Assembly (NCBI RefSeq): GCF_900188375.1
Contig: NZ_FZOO01000007.1
Location: forward strand, 62,001 to 126,000
DNA: 64,000 nucleotides
Source of the DNA: Geodermatophilus pulveris
Lineage (GTDB): Bacteria; Actinomycetota; Actinomycetes; Mycobacteriales; Geodermatophilaceae
Direction: 5' to 3'
The notes under the pieces were generated by a model. It searched no databases and was not told where the DNA came from. It saw nothing but the letters and a program-made list of their open reading frames with translations. Shown here piece after piece: positions 19,001-27,494 of this stretch; the first letter of the stretch is position 1, and each line of letters opens with the position of its first letter. The position numbers and the translations under genes are program-made.

Positions 19001-19464
19001 CGGCGGCCGTCCGCCGCCCGCGCCAGCACCGGGTCCCCCGGCCCCTGCTCCAGGGCGGCGAGCGCGCGGCGCAGGGCGGTGCTGGAGGTGTGCACGGTGT
19101 AGGGGAAGTAGCGCACCTCGACGCCGACCGCGGCGAAGTCGCGCTCCAGCCGGCGGCCCTTCTCCGTGCCGCGCCAGTCGTCGCCCTTGAAGATCACGTC
19201 GAACCCGACGGTGCGCCAGGTCTCCAGCTTGTCGGGCACGACCTCGGCGTGCACCTCGTCGACGACCCGCAGGCCGCGCACGATCTCCATCCGCTCGGCC
19301 AGCGGCACCACCGGCGGGCGGCCCTTGGTCAGCACCAGCACCTCGTCGGAGACCACGCCGGCGACGAGGTGGTCGCACTGCTCAGCGGCCCGCCGGAGCA
19401 GGTTCAGGTGGCCGACGTGGAACAGGTCGTACGCGCCCGGCGCGTAGCCGATCACCGTGCTCAT
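18997..19464 (-). CDS. Adenylyl/cytidylyltransferase family protein (TagD/RfaE C-terminal type)
   Basis: A 155-residue nucleotidyltransferase that couples a phosphorylated small molecule to NTP, giving CDP-glycerol- or ADP-heptose-like donors in related enzymes. The N-terminal GAYDLFHVGHLNLLRRA contains the HxGH signature (His16, His19), and TVHTSSTALRRAL near 132 stands where the family has its S/T-rich second nucleotide motif. KGDDWRGTEKG near 95 is typical. The ATG at 19464 has GGGGGAGAA upstream. In an EPS locus that also has a CDP-alcohol phosphotransferase, a CDP-activated polyol is a plausible product, but this is inference. Confidence 0.85.
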   Translation of the reverse strand: MSTVIGYAPGAYDLFHVGHLNLLRRAAEQCDHLVAGVVSDEVLVLTKGRPPVVPLAERMEIVRGLRVVDEVHAEVVPDKLETWRTVGFDVIFKGDDWRGTEKGRRLERDFAAVGVEVRYFPYTVHTSSTALRRALAALEQGPGDPVLARAADGRR

Positions 19465-19517
19465 GGCAGTTCTCCCCCGTGCACGCCGCGGCGTCCGTCC
19501 GCGGCTCCCCGAGTCGA

Positions 19518-20159
19518 TCACCGGAGCGCACCGCCTGTCGTCACCCGGACGGGTCGTCCAGCGCCGGCCGGTGCGGGGTGCGGCCGGAGGACGGCCAGCA
19601 GCCGCCCGACCGCGTCGTCGATGGCGGTGAACGCGCGGTCGAAGGCGTCCTCGGGGCGGCGGTAGGGGTCCTCGACGTCGTCCGCGGCCGGTCCGGTACG
19701 CAGCGCCCGGGCGCGCGGTGCGGCCCCCACGAGCGCCGCCAGCCGGTTCCCGGGGCGCTCCGGCAGCGCGGCCGGGTCGACCAGCCCGGCGACGGCGGCG
19801 AACTCCAGCAGCGTGCTGGTGCGCCGGACGGCCGCGGGCACCAGGGCGACCACCGACCGCCGCTGGGTGGCCGTCGCGGTCAGCACCAGGTCCGCCCGGC
19901 GGACGCCGGCCGGGTCGAGCTGGCGGGCGGTGAAGCCGTGCGGGTCCACGCCCCGCGCGGCCAGCCGACGTGCCATGGCCGGGTCCACGGGCCGGCCGGT
20001 GAGCGCGTCGAGGCCGGCGCTGGTGACCTCGACGCCGCTGCCGGTGCCCAGCCCGGCGCGCAGCAGCAGCTCGGCCACCGGGGACCGGCAGACGTTGCCG
20101 GTGCAGACGGCCAGGACGACGAACGGCGGCCCGTCGCCGGGTGCCCCCGGCCCGGTCAC
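19518..20159 (-). CDS. Low-molecular-weight protein-tyrosine phosphatase
   Basis: Cytoplasmic phosphatase of the LMW-PTP fold, the usual partner of bacterial tyrosine kinases. The 213-residue product has the active-site loop CTGNVCRSP with nucleophile Cys19 and Arg25, and the general-acid DP in DDVEDPYRRP near 168. It is longer than the typical 150-160 residues, the extra length being interior and C-terminal proline/alanine-rich sequence. The GTG at 20159 overlaps the stop of the chain-length/kinase gene, so kinase and phosphatase are translated as a coupled pair, as in other EPS systems. Confidence 0.9.
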   Translation of the reverse strand: MTGPGAPGDGPPFVVLAVCTGNVCRSPVAELLLRAGLGTGSGVEVTSAGLDALTGRPVDPAMARRLAARGVDPHGFTARQLDPAGVRRADLVLTATATQRRSVVALVPAAVRRTSTLLEFAAVAGLVDPAALPERPGNRLAALVGAAPRARALRTGPAADDVEDPYRRPEDAFDRAFTAIDDAVGRLLAVLRPHPAPAGAGRPVRVTTGGALR

Positions 20160-21565
20160 GACCCGGCGGCCGCGGCGGCGGCCGGGGCCGTCCCCCGCGC
20201 GGTGTCCCACTGCCGGTAGGAGTAGGGCTCCTCGTCGCGGCGCACCTGGTTGAGGACGACGCCGAACACGCGGGCGGAGACCTGCTCGAGGTTGCCGAGG
20301 GCCTGCCGCAGCTGGGCGCGGCGGACCCGGGTGACGTTGGCGACGACGACCGTCCCGTCGACGAGGCCGGCCAGCACGCTGGCGTCGGCCACCGGCAGCA
20401 GCGGGGAGGTGTCGACGACGACGTAGTCGTAGGCCTGACGGAGCTGGTCGACCAGCCAGCGCATGGCCGGGGAGGCGAGCAGCTCGGTCGGGTTGGGCGG
20501 CAGCGCTCCGGAGGGCAGCACGTGCAGGCCGGCGGCCCCCCACTCCTGGACGACGTCGGCGAGCCCGGCGTCACCGGCCAGCACGGTGGTGAGCCCGACG
20601 CCCCCCTCGATGCGGAGGACGTCGGCCACCGTGGGCCGGCGCAGGTCGGCGTCCACGAGGAGCACGCGCGCGCCGGTCTGGGCCAGGGCGACGGCGAGGT
20701 TGGCCGACACGGTCGACTTGCCCTCGCCGCTGAGCGCCGAGGTGACCGACACGACCTCCGCCCCCGCCCGACCGGCGCCGGCCGGGTCGCGGGCGACGCG
20801 GAGGAACTGCAGGTTGGTGCGCAGCTGGCGGATGCTCTCGGCCGCCGGGCTGTGCGGGGCCGTCGCGACCAGCACCCGCCCCTGGCGCTCGGACCAGGAG
20901 GCGACCCGGCCGAGCATCGGCAGGGGCGTCAGCTGGGCCAGCACGTCGGCGTCCCGGACCCGGGTGTCGAGCGCCTCGCGCGCCAGCGCCAGGAGGATCC
21001 CGAGGCTGAGGCCGAGGACCGTGCCGGCGGCGACGTTGAGGACCGTGTTCGGCGACGCGGCCGATTCCGGCGCCGTCGCGGGCCGCACCACGGTGACGCG
21101 CACGGCGGAGTCGCCGCCGACCGGGCTCTCCGGGGCCAGGTCCTCGACCACGTCGATGGTGCGGGTGGCCACCGCGTTGGCCAGGTCCGCGGCGCGGTCG
21201 GGGTCGGCGTCGGCGACGGTCAGCTCGATGACGACCGTGGTGTCGGAGGCCTGCACGCTGACCCGCCGCTCGAGGCCCTGGGCGCCGGAGCTGACGTCAA
21301 AGCGCTCGGCGACCGGCTCCAGCACCCGGGGCGTGAGGGCGAGGCTGGCGAAGGAGGCCATCTGCTCGCGGGTGAACCGGGCGCCCTGCGCGAGGTCGTC
21401 GACGCTCTCCGCGGTGGTCACCGAGACGTAGAGCTCCGCGGTCGCCTCGTACCGGCGGGGCAGAAAGGCGCTCAGCACGACCGCCGCGACGAGGCAGAGG
21501 ACGAACACCGACAGGACCCACCGGATCCGGCGCCGCAGCACGGTGAGGAACTGGTTCAGGGACAC
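20156..21565 (-). CDS. Polysaccharide chain-length regulator with tyrosine-kinase (BY-kinase) domain
   Basis: Membrane protein controlling polymer length and export. Residues 1-200 form a Wzz-like module between two membrane spans (RWVLSVFVLCLVAAVVLSAF at 15-34 and VLNVAAGTVLGLSLGILLAL at 175-194). Residues 240-469 form the cytoplasmic BY-kinase: Walker A SALSGEGKST (276-285), Walker A'/B region VLLVDADLRRP (301-311) and VVDTSPLL near 387. The C-terminus has only YSYRQW rather than a long tyrosine cluster, so autophosphorylation sites are few. GTG 21565 has GGAAGG upstream. It is coupled to the phosphatase. Confidence 0.92.
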   Translation of the reverse strand: MSLNQFLTVLRRRIRWVLSVFVLCLVAAVVLSAFLPRRYEATAELYVSVTTAESVDDLAQGARFTREQMASFASLALTPRVLEPVAERFDVSSGAQGLERRVSVQASDTTVVIELTVADADPDRAADLANAVATRTIDVVEDLAPESPVGGDSAVRVTVVRPATAPESAASPNTVLNVAAGTVLGLSLGILLALAREALDTRVRDADVLAQLTPLPMLGRVASWSERQGRVLVATAPHSPAAESIRQLRTNLQFLRVARDPAGAGRAGAEVVSVTSALSGEGKSTVSANLAVALAQTGARVLLVDADLRRPTVADVLRIEGGVGLTTVLAGDAGLADVVQEWGAAGLHVLPSGALPPNPTELLASPAMRWLVDQLRQAYDYVVVDTSPLLPVADASVLAGLVDGTVVVANVTRVRRAQLRQALGNLEQVSARVFGVVLNQVRRDEEPYSYRQWDTARGTAPAAAAAAGS

Positions 21566-21617
21566 GGTTTTCCTTCCGAAGTGGTCGGCACCACCGGGAC
21601 AGCCGCCGGATGAATGG

Positions 21618-22937
21618 TCAACGTAGCGCTGAGAATGGTCGCCGCTCCAGGCCGTTCACCATTTCGGATGGGTCCTCGTCGACCGGCCCGGCACCGGCCG
21701 GGACCCGCGCCGCCGCCTGGCTGAAGACGGCCAGTCCGGCCACGAACCAGAACAGCGTGGAGTACTGGGTGATCAGCGCGACGGTGGCCAGCGCGGGGAT
21801 CTGCGCGACCACCGCGACCGTCGGGGCGGTCGCCCGGCCCGACGCCAGGCACCACAGCGCGCCGAGCAGCAGGACGACGACGACGACCATCGGCACCCAG
21901 CCGTAGTCCAGACCGACCAGCAGCAGCGCGCTGTCGATGGAGTCGAAGCCGGCGAAGGTCCGCCGTCCCGTCGGCGACACGTACAGGCTGTCGGCCCAGC
22001 CGAAGGGCTGCAGCGTCGGCAGCAGCCCGAGCAGGTCGACGCGGTAGCCGGCGCTGGCGGTCGCCTCGTCGCCGGCCGCGTCGAACGTGCCGGCCACCAG
22101 CGGGGACAGGGCGGCGGCGGCCACGGCCAGGCCGCCGACGACCGACCAGCGCAGCCGGGCGGACAGCCCGGAGCGGACGAACACGACCGACAGCGCGACG
22201 CCGGCGACCGCGGTGAACAGGCCGATCCGGCTGAACGTGACGGCGGACGCGGCCACGAGGACCACGGCCATCGCCACCCGCACGGAGGCCCGCAGCCCGC
22301 ACGCCAGCGCGAGTGGCACGGCCAGCGCCAGGCTGGCGCCCAGCGCGATGGAGTGCCCGAACGCCGCCTCGGCCCGCGTGCGGCCGCCCCGTTCCTGGAT
22401 GGGCGCCCAGTCCTCGTGCAGCCGGCCGGAGCCGGGGATGCCCACGAACGGGTTCCAGCCGGACACGAACTCCACCAGGGCGATCCCGGCGACCACGGTG
22501 AGCGCGACGGCGACCGCGCCGTAGACCCAGCGCAGCGGCACGCGGTGACCGACCAGCCGGCCGGCCAGGTACGCGCCGGACCACTGCACGACGAGCAGGA
22601 AGACGTCGGAGACCGTGGACCGGCCGGTGACCGCGCCCACCAGGGCGGCTGCCAGGAAGAACGCCAGGGCCCCGTCGGCCGCGGTCACCCGGCCGGCACC
22701 CAGCCCGCGCCCGGCCACGACCCCGGGGACCAGGCAGGCCACCAGGCCCGCGCTGGCCAGCACGTGCGGCTCGAACTCGACCACCAGCGTCACGCCGACC
22801 CACACCGGCACGCCGCACACCACGGCCAGCCAGCCGGCCAGGGCCGCGCGCGGCGCCCGGTGCAGGAGCGTCAGGGCCAGGGCACCGGCCGACAGCGCGG
22901 CCCCGCCGAGCAGGGCCAGCTGCAGGAGGCCGCTCAC
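21618..22937 (-). CDS. O-antigen ligase / EPS polymerase family membrane protein
   Basis: A polytopic protein of 439 residues with ten or more hydrophobic spans and a large extracytoplasmic loop (ALVEFVSGWNPFVGIPGSG through QERGGRTRAEAAFGH). This is the layout of Wzy/WaaL proteins that polymerise or ligate lipid-linked repeat units; polymerase and ligase cannot be told apart from sequence. The start is uncertain: GTG 22937 sits just before the first span but lacks a Shine-Dalgarno, and GTG 22988 is an in-frame alternative. It is the first gene of the wzc-phosphatase-nucleotidyltransferase chain. Confidence 0.82.
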   Translation of the reverse strand: MSGLLQLALLGGAALSAGALALTLLHRAPRAALAGWLAVVCGVPVWVGVTLVVEFEPHVLASAGLVACLVPGVVAGRGLGAGRVTAADGALAFFLAAALVGAVTGRSTVSDVFLLVVQWSGAYLAGRLVGHRVPLRWVYGAVAVALTVVAGIALVEFVSGWNPFVGIPGSGRLHEDWAPIQERGGRTRAEAAFGHSIALGASLALAVPLALACGLRASVRVAMAVVLVAASAVTFSRIGLFTAVAGVALSVVFVRSGLSARLRWSVVGGLAVAAAALSPLVAGTFDAAGDEATASAGYRVDLLGLLPTLQPFGWADSLYVSPTGRRTFAGFDSIDSALLLVGLDYGWVPMVVVVVLLLGALWCLASGRATAPTVAVVAQIPALATVALITQYSTLFWFVAGLAVFSQAAARVPAGAGPVDEDPSEMVNGLERRPFSALR

Positions 22938-23227
22938 CGCGGGGCAGGGGACGGCGGACGGCTCACACCCGTTCCCCCCTCCGCTCACCCGGGCCGTCGG
23001 GCAGCGCGCCACGACGGGTCCCCGCACGGGCGGAGGACCTCCACAACATTCCACGGAAAAGGCGGGGACATTGGCGCCACCCTGATTCCTCACTCGAAAG
23101 GAGGATGTGTCGGCGGTGCCGGGAAATGTGCGGCACTACATTGTCCGGACACGGTGACGAGTGCACCGGATCGCGTTCTGCCGGCCGTCGGCGGGGACGT
23201 CGACGGGTCGAGGCGAGGAGTCCGGTC
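22938..23227. other. Divergent EPS intergenic region
   Basis: Holds the upstream regions of the ligase/polymerase (minus) and the glycosyltransferase (plus). It is noticeably less GC-rich around 23040-23165 than its surroundings, as expected for promoters. A GGTGACGAG motif at about 23152 lies 70 bases before GTG 23228. I see no complete operator palindrome. Confidence 0.4.
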
Positions 23228-24226
23228 GTGCGTGCAGGTGGACCCCCGCGGTGCGTCGTCGCCGTCCTGACCTACCGGCGCACCGGGTGGCTGCCGGCGC
23301 TGCTCGCCGAGCTCGAGGCGCAGGCCGGCACGGTCCTGCCGCGGGCCGACGTCGTGGTCGTGGACAACGACCCCGAGGGCAGCGCCGCCGGGGTCGTCGG
23401 CGCCTGGGCCGGCCGCGGCGTCCGCTACGCCCACGAGCCGCGGCCGGGCATCTCCGCCGCCCGCAACCGGGCCCTGGCCGAGGCCGGCGACGCCGACCTG
23501 CTGGTCTTCGTCGACGACGACGAGCTGCCGTCGGCCGGCTGGCTGGCGCACCTGGTCGCCGCCTGGTCGGCGTGGGGCTGCGCCGCGGTGGCCGGCCCGG
23601 TGCCCGCGCGGTTCCTCGGCGCGGCCGACGCCTGGGTGTCCGGCTCCGGGGTGTTCGACCGGCGGCGGCTGCCCACCGGCACGCAGGTGTCCGGTGCCGG
23701 CGCCGGCAACCTGCTGCTGGACCTGCACCAGGTCCGCGCGCTGGGGCTGGCGTTCGACGAGCGGTTCGGCCTGACCGGCGGTGAGGACACCCTGTTCACC
23801 CACGCCCTGGTGCGCCGGGGCGCGGACATCCGCTGGTGCGACGAGGCCGAGGCGGTGGAGTTCGTCCCCGCCGACCGGCTCACCCGCGCCTGGGTGCTGC
23901 GGCGCAGCTTCCGCGCGGGCAGCTCGTGGAGCCGGGCGGAGGTGCACCTCGCCGACGGCGCAGCCGGCCGCTGGCGGACCCGGCTCGCCGTCCTCGCCAA
24001 GGCGGCCGTGCGGGTGCCGCTGGCGGGGCTGGGTGCCGCCGGTGCGCTGCTGCGCCGCGACGTCGCCGCCCGCGCCCGGGCGGTCACCGTCGTGGCGAGC
24101 TACGCCGGGCTGGTCGTGGGCGCCTTCGGCTACGTCCTCGGCGAGTACGCCCGCCGGCCCGCCGGGACGCCGCCGGTGACCGGCGGACCCGCCCCGGACG
24201 GGGAGCCCCGTGTCCTCGGCCGTTGA
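23228..24226 (+). CDS. Glycosyltransferase family 2
   Basis: Inverting GT-A sugar transferase of 332 residues: VVAVLTYRRTGWL at the N-terminus, VVVVDNDPEGS near 40, RPGISAARNRALAEA near 70, and the metal-binding VFVDDDELPS near 92. LTGGEDTLFTHALVRRG near 178 fits the base region. A hydrophobic C-terminal segment may attach it to the membrane. GTG 23228 has GGCGAGGAG eight bases upstream. The closest sequence in the window is the glycosyltransferase at 26499, which shares the same motif order, so the two are probably paralogues. Confidence 0.9.
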   Translation: MRAGGPPRCVVAVLTYRRTGWLPALLAELEAQAGTVLPRADVVVVDNDPEGSAAGVVGAWAGRGVRYAHEPRPGISAARNRALAEAGDADLLVFVDDDELPSAGWLAHLVAAWSAWGCAAVAGPVPARFLGAADAWVSGSGVFDRRRLPTGTQVSGAGAGNLLLDLHQVRALGLAFDERFGLTGGEDTLFTHALVRRGADIRWCDEAEAVEFVPADRLTRAWVLRRSFRAGSSWSRAEVHLADGAAGRWRTRLAVLAKAAVRVPLAGLGAAGALLRRDVAARARAVTVVASYAGLVVGAFGYVLGEYARRPAGTPPVTGGPAPDGEPRVLGR

Positions 24227-25730
24227 GCCGCGGGCGGCCGGGACCCCGGGGACCCCGGACCCGCCGGCGCCGTCGGGCCGCGGGCTCGGCGGGGTCGCCG
24301 CCCGCGGCGCGGCGGTCACCCTGGCCGGGCAGGGCGCGCGCATCCTGCTGCAGCTGGCCTCCGTGGTCGTCCTCGCCCGCCTGCTCAGCCCCTACGAGTA
24401 CGGCCTCATGGCGGTGGGCCTGATCGTCGTCGGGATCGGCGAGGTGGTGCGCGACCTCGGGCTCACCACCGCCGCGATCCGCGCCCCGGAGCTCACCCGG
24501 CACCAGCGCGACGGGCTCTTCTGGGTCAGCACGGCCGCCGGCCTGGTCCTGGCCGCCGTCGCCGTCGGCGCGGCGGGCCTGGTGGCCGACGCCTTCTCCC
24601 AGGCCGAGCTGGTGCCGGTCGTCCAGGCCCTCGCGCTGACCTTCGTGCTCAACGGCCTGGCCGCCCAGTACCGCGCCGGGCTCACCCGCGACCTGCGGTT
24701 CGGCGCCGTCGCCGGCACCGACCTGCTCGCCCAGGCCGTGGCACTGGCCGTCGCCGTGGCCGCGGCCGCGGGCGGAGCCGGCCACTGGGCGCTGGTCGCC
24801 CAGCAGCTCACCGTGGGAGCCGTCGGCCTGGTCGCCGTCGTGGCGCTGGCCCGGTGGGTGCCCGGCCGGCCGCGCCGCGGGGCGGGGCTGGGGCCGCTGC
24901 TGCGCTTCGGCGGCGGACTCACCGGCACGCACGTCGTCTACTACGTGGGCAACAACCTGGACTCGATGGCGCTCGGCCTGTGGGCCGGCCCCACCGCCCT
25001 GGGCGTGTACAGCCGGGGCTTCCAGCTGCTCATGACGCCGCTCAACCAGCTCCGGACGCCGGCCACCACGGTCGCCGTCCCGGTGCTGTCCCGCCTGCAG
25101 GACGACCAGGAGCGCTTCGGCGCCTACCTGCGCCGCGGCCAGCAGGCGCTCGGCATCCCGGTCGTCGTGGCGCTCGCCCTCGCGGCGGGCGCGGCCGACC
25201 CGCTCGTGGACCTCCTGCTCGGCGACCGCTGGCAGGCGGTGACGCCGGTGCTGGCCCTGCTCGCCGTGGCCGGCAGCGCGCAGACGCTGTCCTTCGTCGG
25301 CTTCTGGGTCTACCTGTCCCGGGGCCTGTCCGGCGCCCTGCTGCGCTACACCACCGTCGCGCTCGCGCTCAAGGCGGTCTGCATCGCCGCCGGGGTGCCC
25401 TTCGGGGTGGTCGGCGTCGCCGCCGGGTACGCCGGCGCCGCGCTGCTGGAGTGGCCGCTGTCGCTGTGGTGGCTGTCCCGGACCACCGTGGTGCCGGTGC
25501 GCGCGCTGCTGCTCGGCGCGCTGCGGATCACCGCCGGCGCCGCGCTCGCCGGGGGCACCTGCGCCGCGGTCACCCTGCTGACGGCGGACTGGCCGGCACC
25601 GGGGCGGCTGGCCGCCGGGCTGGTGGCCGGCCTGGCCGCCTACGCGCTGTGCGCCGCGCACCCCGCCGTCCGCGCCGACCTGGCCGGCGTCGTGGCCTGG
25701 GGGCGGCAGGTGGTGGGCAGCGGTCGCTGA
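24210..25730 (+). CDS. Oligosaccharide flippase (Wzx / MATE-like polysaccharide transporter)
   Basis: A 506-residue membrane protein with about twelve to fourteen spans that translocates lipid-linked repeat units outward. Family features are the N-terminal GAAVTLAGQGARILLQLASV, LLSPYEYGLMAVG near 58, and the central GNNLDSMALGLWAGPTALGVYSRGFQ region typical of WzxC-like proteins. The GTG at 24210 overlaps the glycosyltransferase end by 17 bases, so the genes are coupled. It ends 28 bases from the convergent deacetylase. Confidence 0.9.
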   Translation: MSSAVEPRAAGTPGTPDPPAPSGRGLGGVAARGAAVTLAGQGARILLQLASVVVLARLLSPYEYGLMAVGLIVVGIGEVVRDLGLTTAAIRAPELTRHQRDGLFWVSTAAGLVLAAVAVGAAGLVADAFSQAELVPVVQALALTFVLNGLAAQYRAGLTRDLRFGAVAGTDLLAQAVALAVAVAAAAGGAGHWALVAQQLTVGAVGLVAVVALARWVPGRPRRGAGLGPLLRFGGGLTGTHVVYYVGNNLDSMALGLWAGPTALGVYSRGFQLLMTPLNQLRTPATTVAVPVLSRLQDDQERFGAYLRRGQQALGIPVVVALALAAGAADPLVDLLLGDRWQAVTPVLALLAVAGSAQTLSFVGFWVYLSRGLSGALLRYTTVALALKAVCIAAGVPFGVVGVAAGYAGAALLEWPLSLWWLSRTTVVPVRALLLGALRITAGAALAGGTCAAVTLLTADWPAPGRLAAGLVAGLAAYALCAAHPAVRADLAGVVAWGRQVVGSGR

Positions 25731-25758
25731 CCGCGGGGCCGGGCCGGGCCCGCGACGG

Positions 25759-26502
25759 TCAGCCCGGGAACCAGGTCTCGCGGACCAGCGAGCCGGCCTC
25801 GAGCGCGTCGCCGAGCGAGCGGGCGCGCAGCCCGAGCCCGGCGTAGCCGTCGAGCACGGAGGTCACCAGCTCCCCGCGGTCGACCCGCGGCGGCGGGCCG
25901 TCGCAGGCGCCGTCCTCGGGACCGGCGAAGCCGTCGTGGGCCAGCACGATGGACCCCGGCGCCACGCCGGTCATCGCCTTGGCCACCCGCTCCGCGTGCG
26001 GGATGTCCTTCCAGTCCCACGTGGTCGGGCCCCACAGCACCGGCAGCAGGCCGGCGCCGGTGACGGCGCGCCAGTTGCGCAGGGTCTGCCGGCCGTACGG
26101 CGGCCGGTACCAGCGGACCGGGGCGCCGGTCGCGTCCTCCAGCTCCGCCCGGCCCCCGCGCAGCAGGCCGCCGACCTCCGCGGGCGGCAGCGTGGGCAGC
26201 GCCCGGTGGTCGACCCCGTGCAGCGCCACCTCGTGCCCGGCGGCGAGGACCTCGCCCAGCAGGGACGGGTGCCGGCGCACCCGGGTGAGCAGCACGAAGA
26301 ACGTCGCGGTCGCCCCGGCGTCGGCCAGGGCGGCCAGCACGCGGTCGGTGCCGCCGGGCTCGGGCCCGTCGTCGAAGGTCAGGACGACGTCCGGCGCGCC
26401 GGTGCGCAGCTCGACCGCCGAGCCCAGCAGCACGCCGGCGCCCCGGCGGGCGGTGCGCCGGCCGGCCCGGACGGCGGTCCGCAGCGTGGTGGTCGGGCTC
26501 AC
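25759..26502 (-). CDS. Polysaccharide deacetylase (CE4, NodB domain)
   Basis: Second deacetylase of the locus, 247 residues. It has VVLTFDDGPEPGGTDRVL near 47 (catalytic and metal Asp), the metal histidines ALHGVDHR near 98, RWYRPPYGRQ near 133 and IVLAHDGF near 190. DDGP rather than DDGY marks it as a different CE4 subgroup from the gene at 18251. The GTG at 26502 overlaps the stop of the adjacent glycosyltransferase. Predicted role: removing acetyl groups from the EPS or its precursor; no signal peptide is visible. Confidence 0.87.
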   Translation of the reverse strand: MSPTTTLRTAVRAGRRTARRGAGVLLGSAVELRTGAPDVVLTFDDGPEPGGTDRVLAALADAGATATFFVLLTRVRRHPSLLGEVLAAGHEVALHGVDHRALPTLPPAEVGGLLRGGRAELEDATGAPVRWYRPPYGRQTLRNWRAVTGAGLLPVLWGPTTWDWKDIPHAERVAKAMTGVAPGSIVLAHDGFAGPEDGACDGPPPRVDRGELVTSVLDGYAGLGLRARSLGDALEAGSLVRETWFPG

Positions 26503-27494
26503 CGGGCACCGACCCGGGCCAGCCGCCAGCGGCGGCCGGAGCGCGCGTACTCCTCGTAGACCAGCCCGCCGGCCCCGCCCACCATCCCGGCGCCGCGGCA
26601 GACCGCGCGCAGCCCCCGGGCCTGGTGCCGGTACGACCGGCGCAGCACGCCCCAGCCCCACCGCGCCGCACCGGCGGCGACCCGCAGCAGGCCGGACGCG
26701 GCCCAGCGGCCCCGCAGGGCCAGCCGGGCGGCGGTGCCCGGGGTCAGCCGGAGGTCGGTGAGGACCGTGGCGTTGCCGTGGCTGTACGCGCGGGTGAGCA
26801 CCCAGGCGCGGGTCATCCGCTCGGCCGGCACCTGGTCGACGGCGGCGGACTCGTCGCACCACACCATCCGGCCGCCGGCGCGGGCCAGCCGCCGGCTGAA
26901 CAGCGTGTCCTCCGCCCCGCCCAGGCCCAACGCGGACTCGAAGCCGACGCCGAGGGCGCGCACCTGGTCCAGGTCGAGCAGCAGGTTGCCGCACGCGGCG
27001 ACGTCGATGGCGGTGCCGGTGGGCATGCTGCGGCGGACGAAGAAGCCGCCCGCGCGGATCCACGGGTCCGGCTCGGCGGCGTACTCGGCCAGGACCCGGC
27101 CGGAGACCGCGGCCGCGCCGCTGTCCGCCCAGGTGCGCAGCAGGTGGGCCAGCCAGCCGTCGGCCGGGCGCTCGTCGTCGTCGATGAAGGCCAGCAGCCG
27201 GGCGTCGGCGGCCTCGGTGAGGGCGCGGTTGCGCACGGCCGCGATGCCGGGCGTGGGCTCGGCGACGTACCGGACGCCAGCCGCGGCCGCGGCGCCGCTG
27301 CCGTCGGGGTCGTTGTCCACGACCAGCACGTCGACGGCGTACCGGCCGTCCGCGCCGACCTCGCGGGCCTGGTCGAGCAGCCGGGGCAGGAGCTCGCGCA
27401 GGTGGCCGGGCCGGCGGTACGTGGGCACGGCCACCGTGACCCGCACGGTCGTGGCGGGCACCGGCGCGGCGGTAGGGAGCGGGAGGGTGGTCAT
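26499..27494 (-). CDS. Glycosyltransferase family 2
   Basis: A 331-residue GT-A sugar transferase: VTVAVPTYRRPGHL near 20, VLVVDNDPDGSG near 52, EPTPGIAAVRNRALTEA near 75, LAFIDDDERP near 96 with the metal-binding acidic triad, and GLGGAEDTLFSRRLARAG near 190. A C-terminal region of about 90 residues is hydrophobic/basic. The ATG at 27494 overlaps the stop of the GT2-GT4 gene (ATGA). The likely donor and acceptor are unknown. Confidence 0.9.
   Translation of the reverse strand: MTTLPLPTAAPVPATTVRVTVAVPTYRRPGHLRELLPRLLDQAREVGADGRYAVDVLVVDNDPDGSGAAAAAGVRYVAEPTPGIAAVRNRALTEAADARLLAFIDDDERPADGWLAHLLRTWADSGAAAVSGRVLAEYAAEPDPWIRAGGFFVRRSMPTGTAIDVAACGNLLLDLDQVRALGVGFESALGLGGAEDTLFSRRLARAGGRMVWCDESAAVDQVPAERMTRAWVLTRAYSHGNATVLTDLRLTPGTAARLALRGRWAASGLLRVAAGAARWGWGVLRRSYRHQARGLRAVCRGAGMVGGAGGLVYEEYARSGRRWRLARVGAR

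Noticed and set aside
20156-21565. Split ParA-type chromosome partition ATPase
   Set aside because: The Walker motifs are joined to a Wzz module with two membrane spans and a coupled tyrosine phosphatase, so a BY-kinase is the correct reading.
25731-25754. Hairpin between flippase and deacetylase
   Set aside because: Only six outer base pairs in a G/C-only stretch; indistinguishable from chance at this composition.
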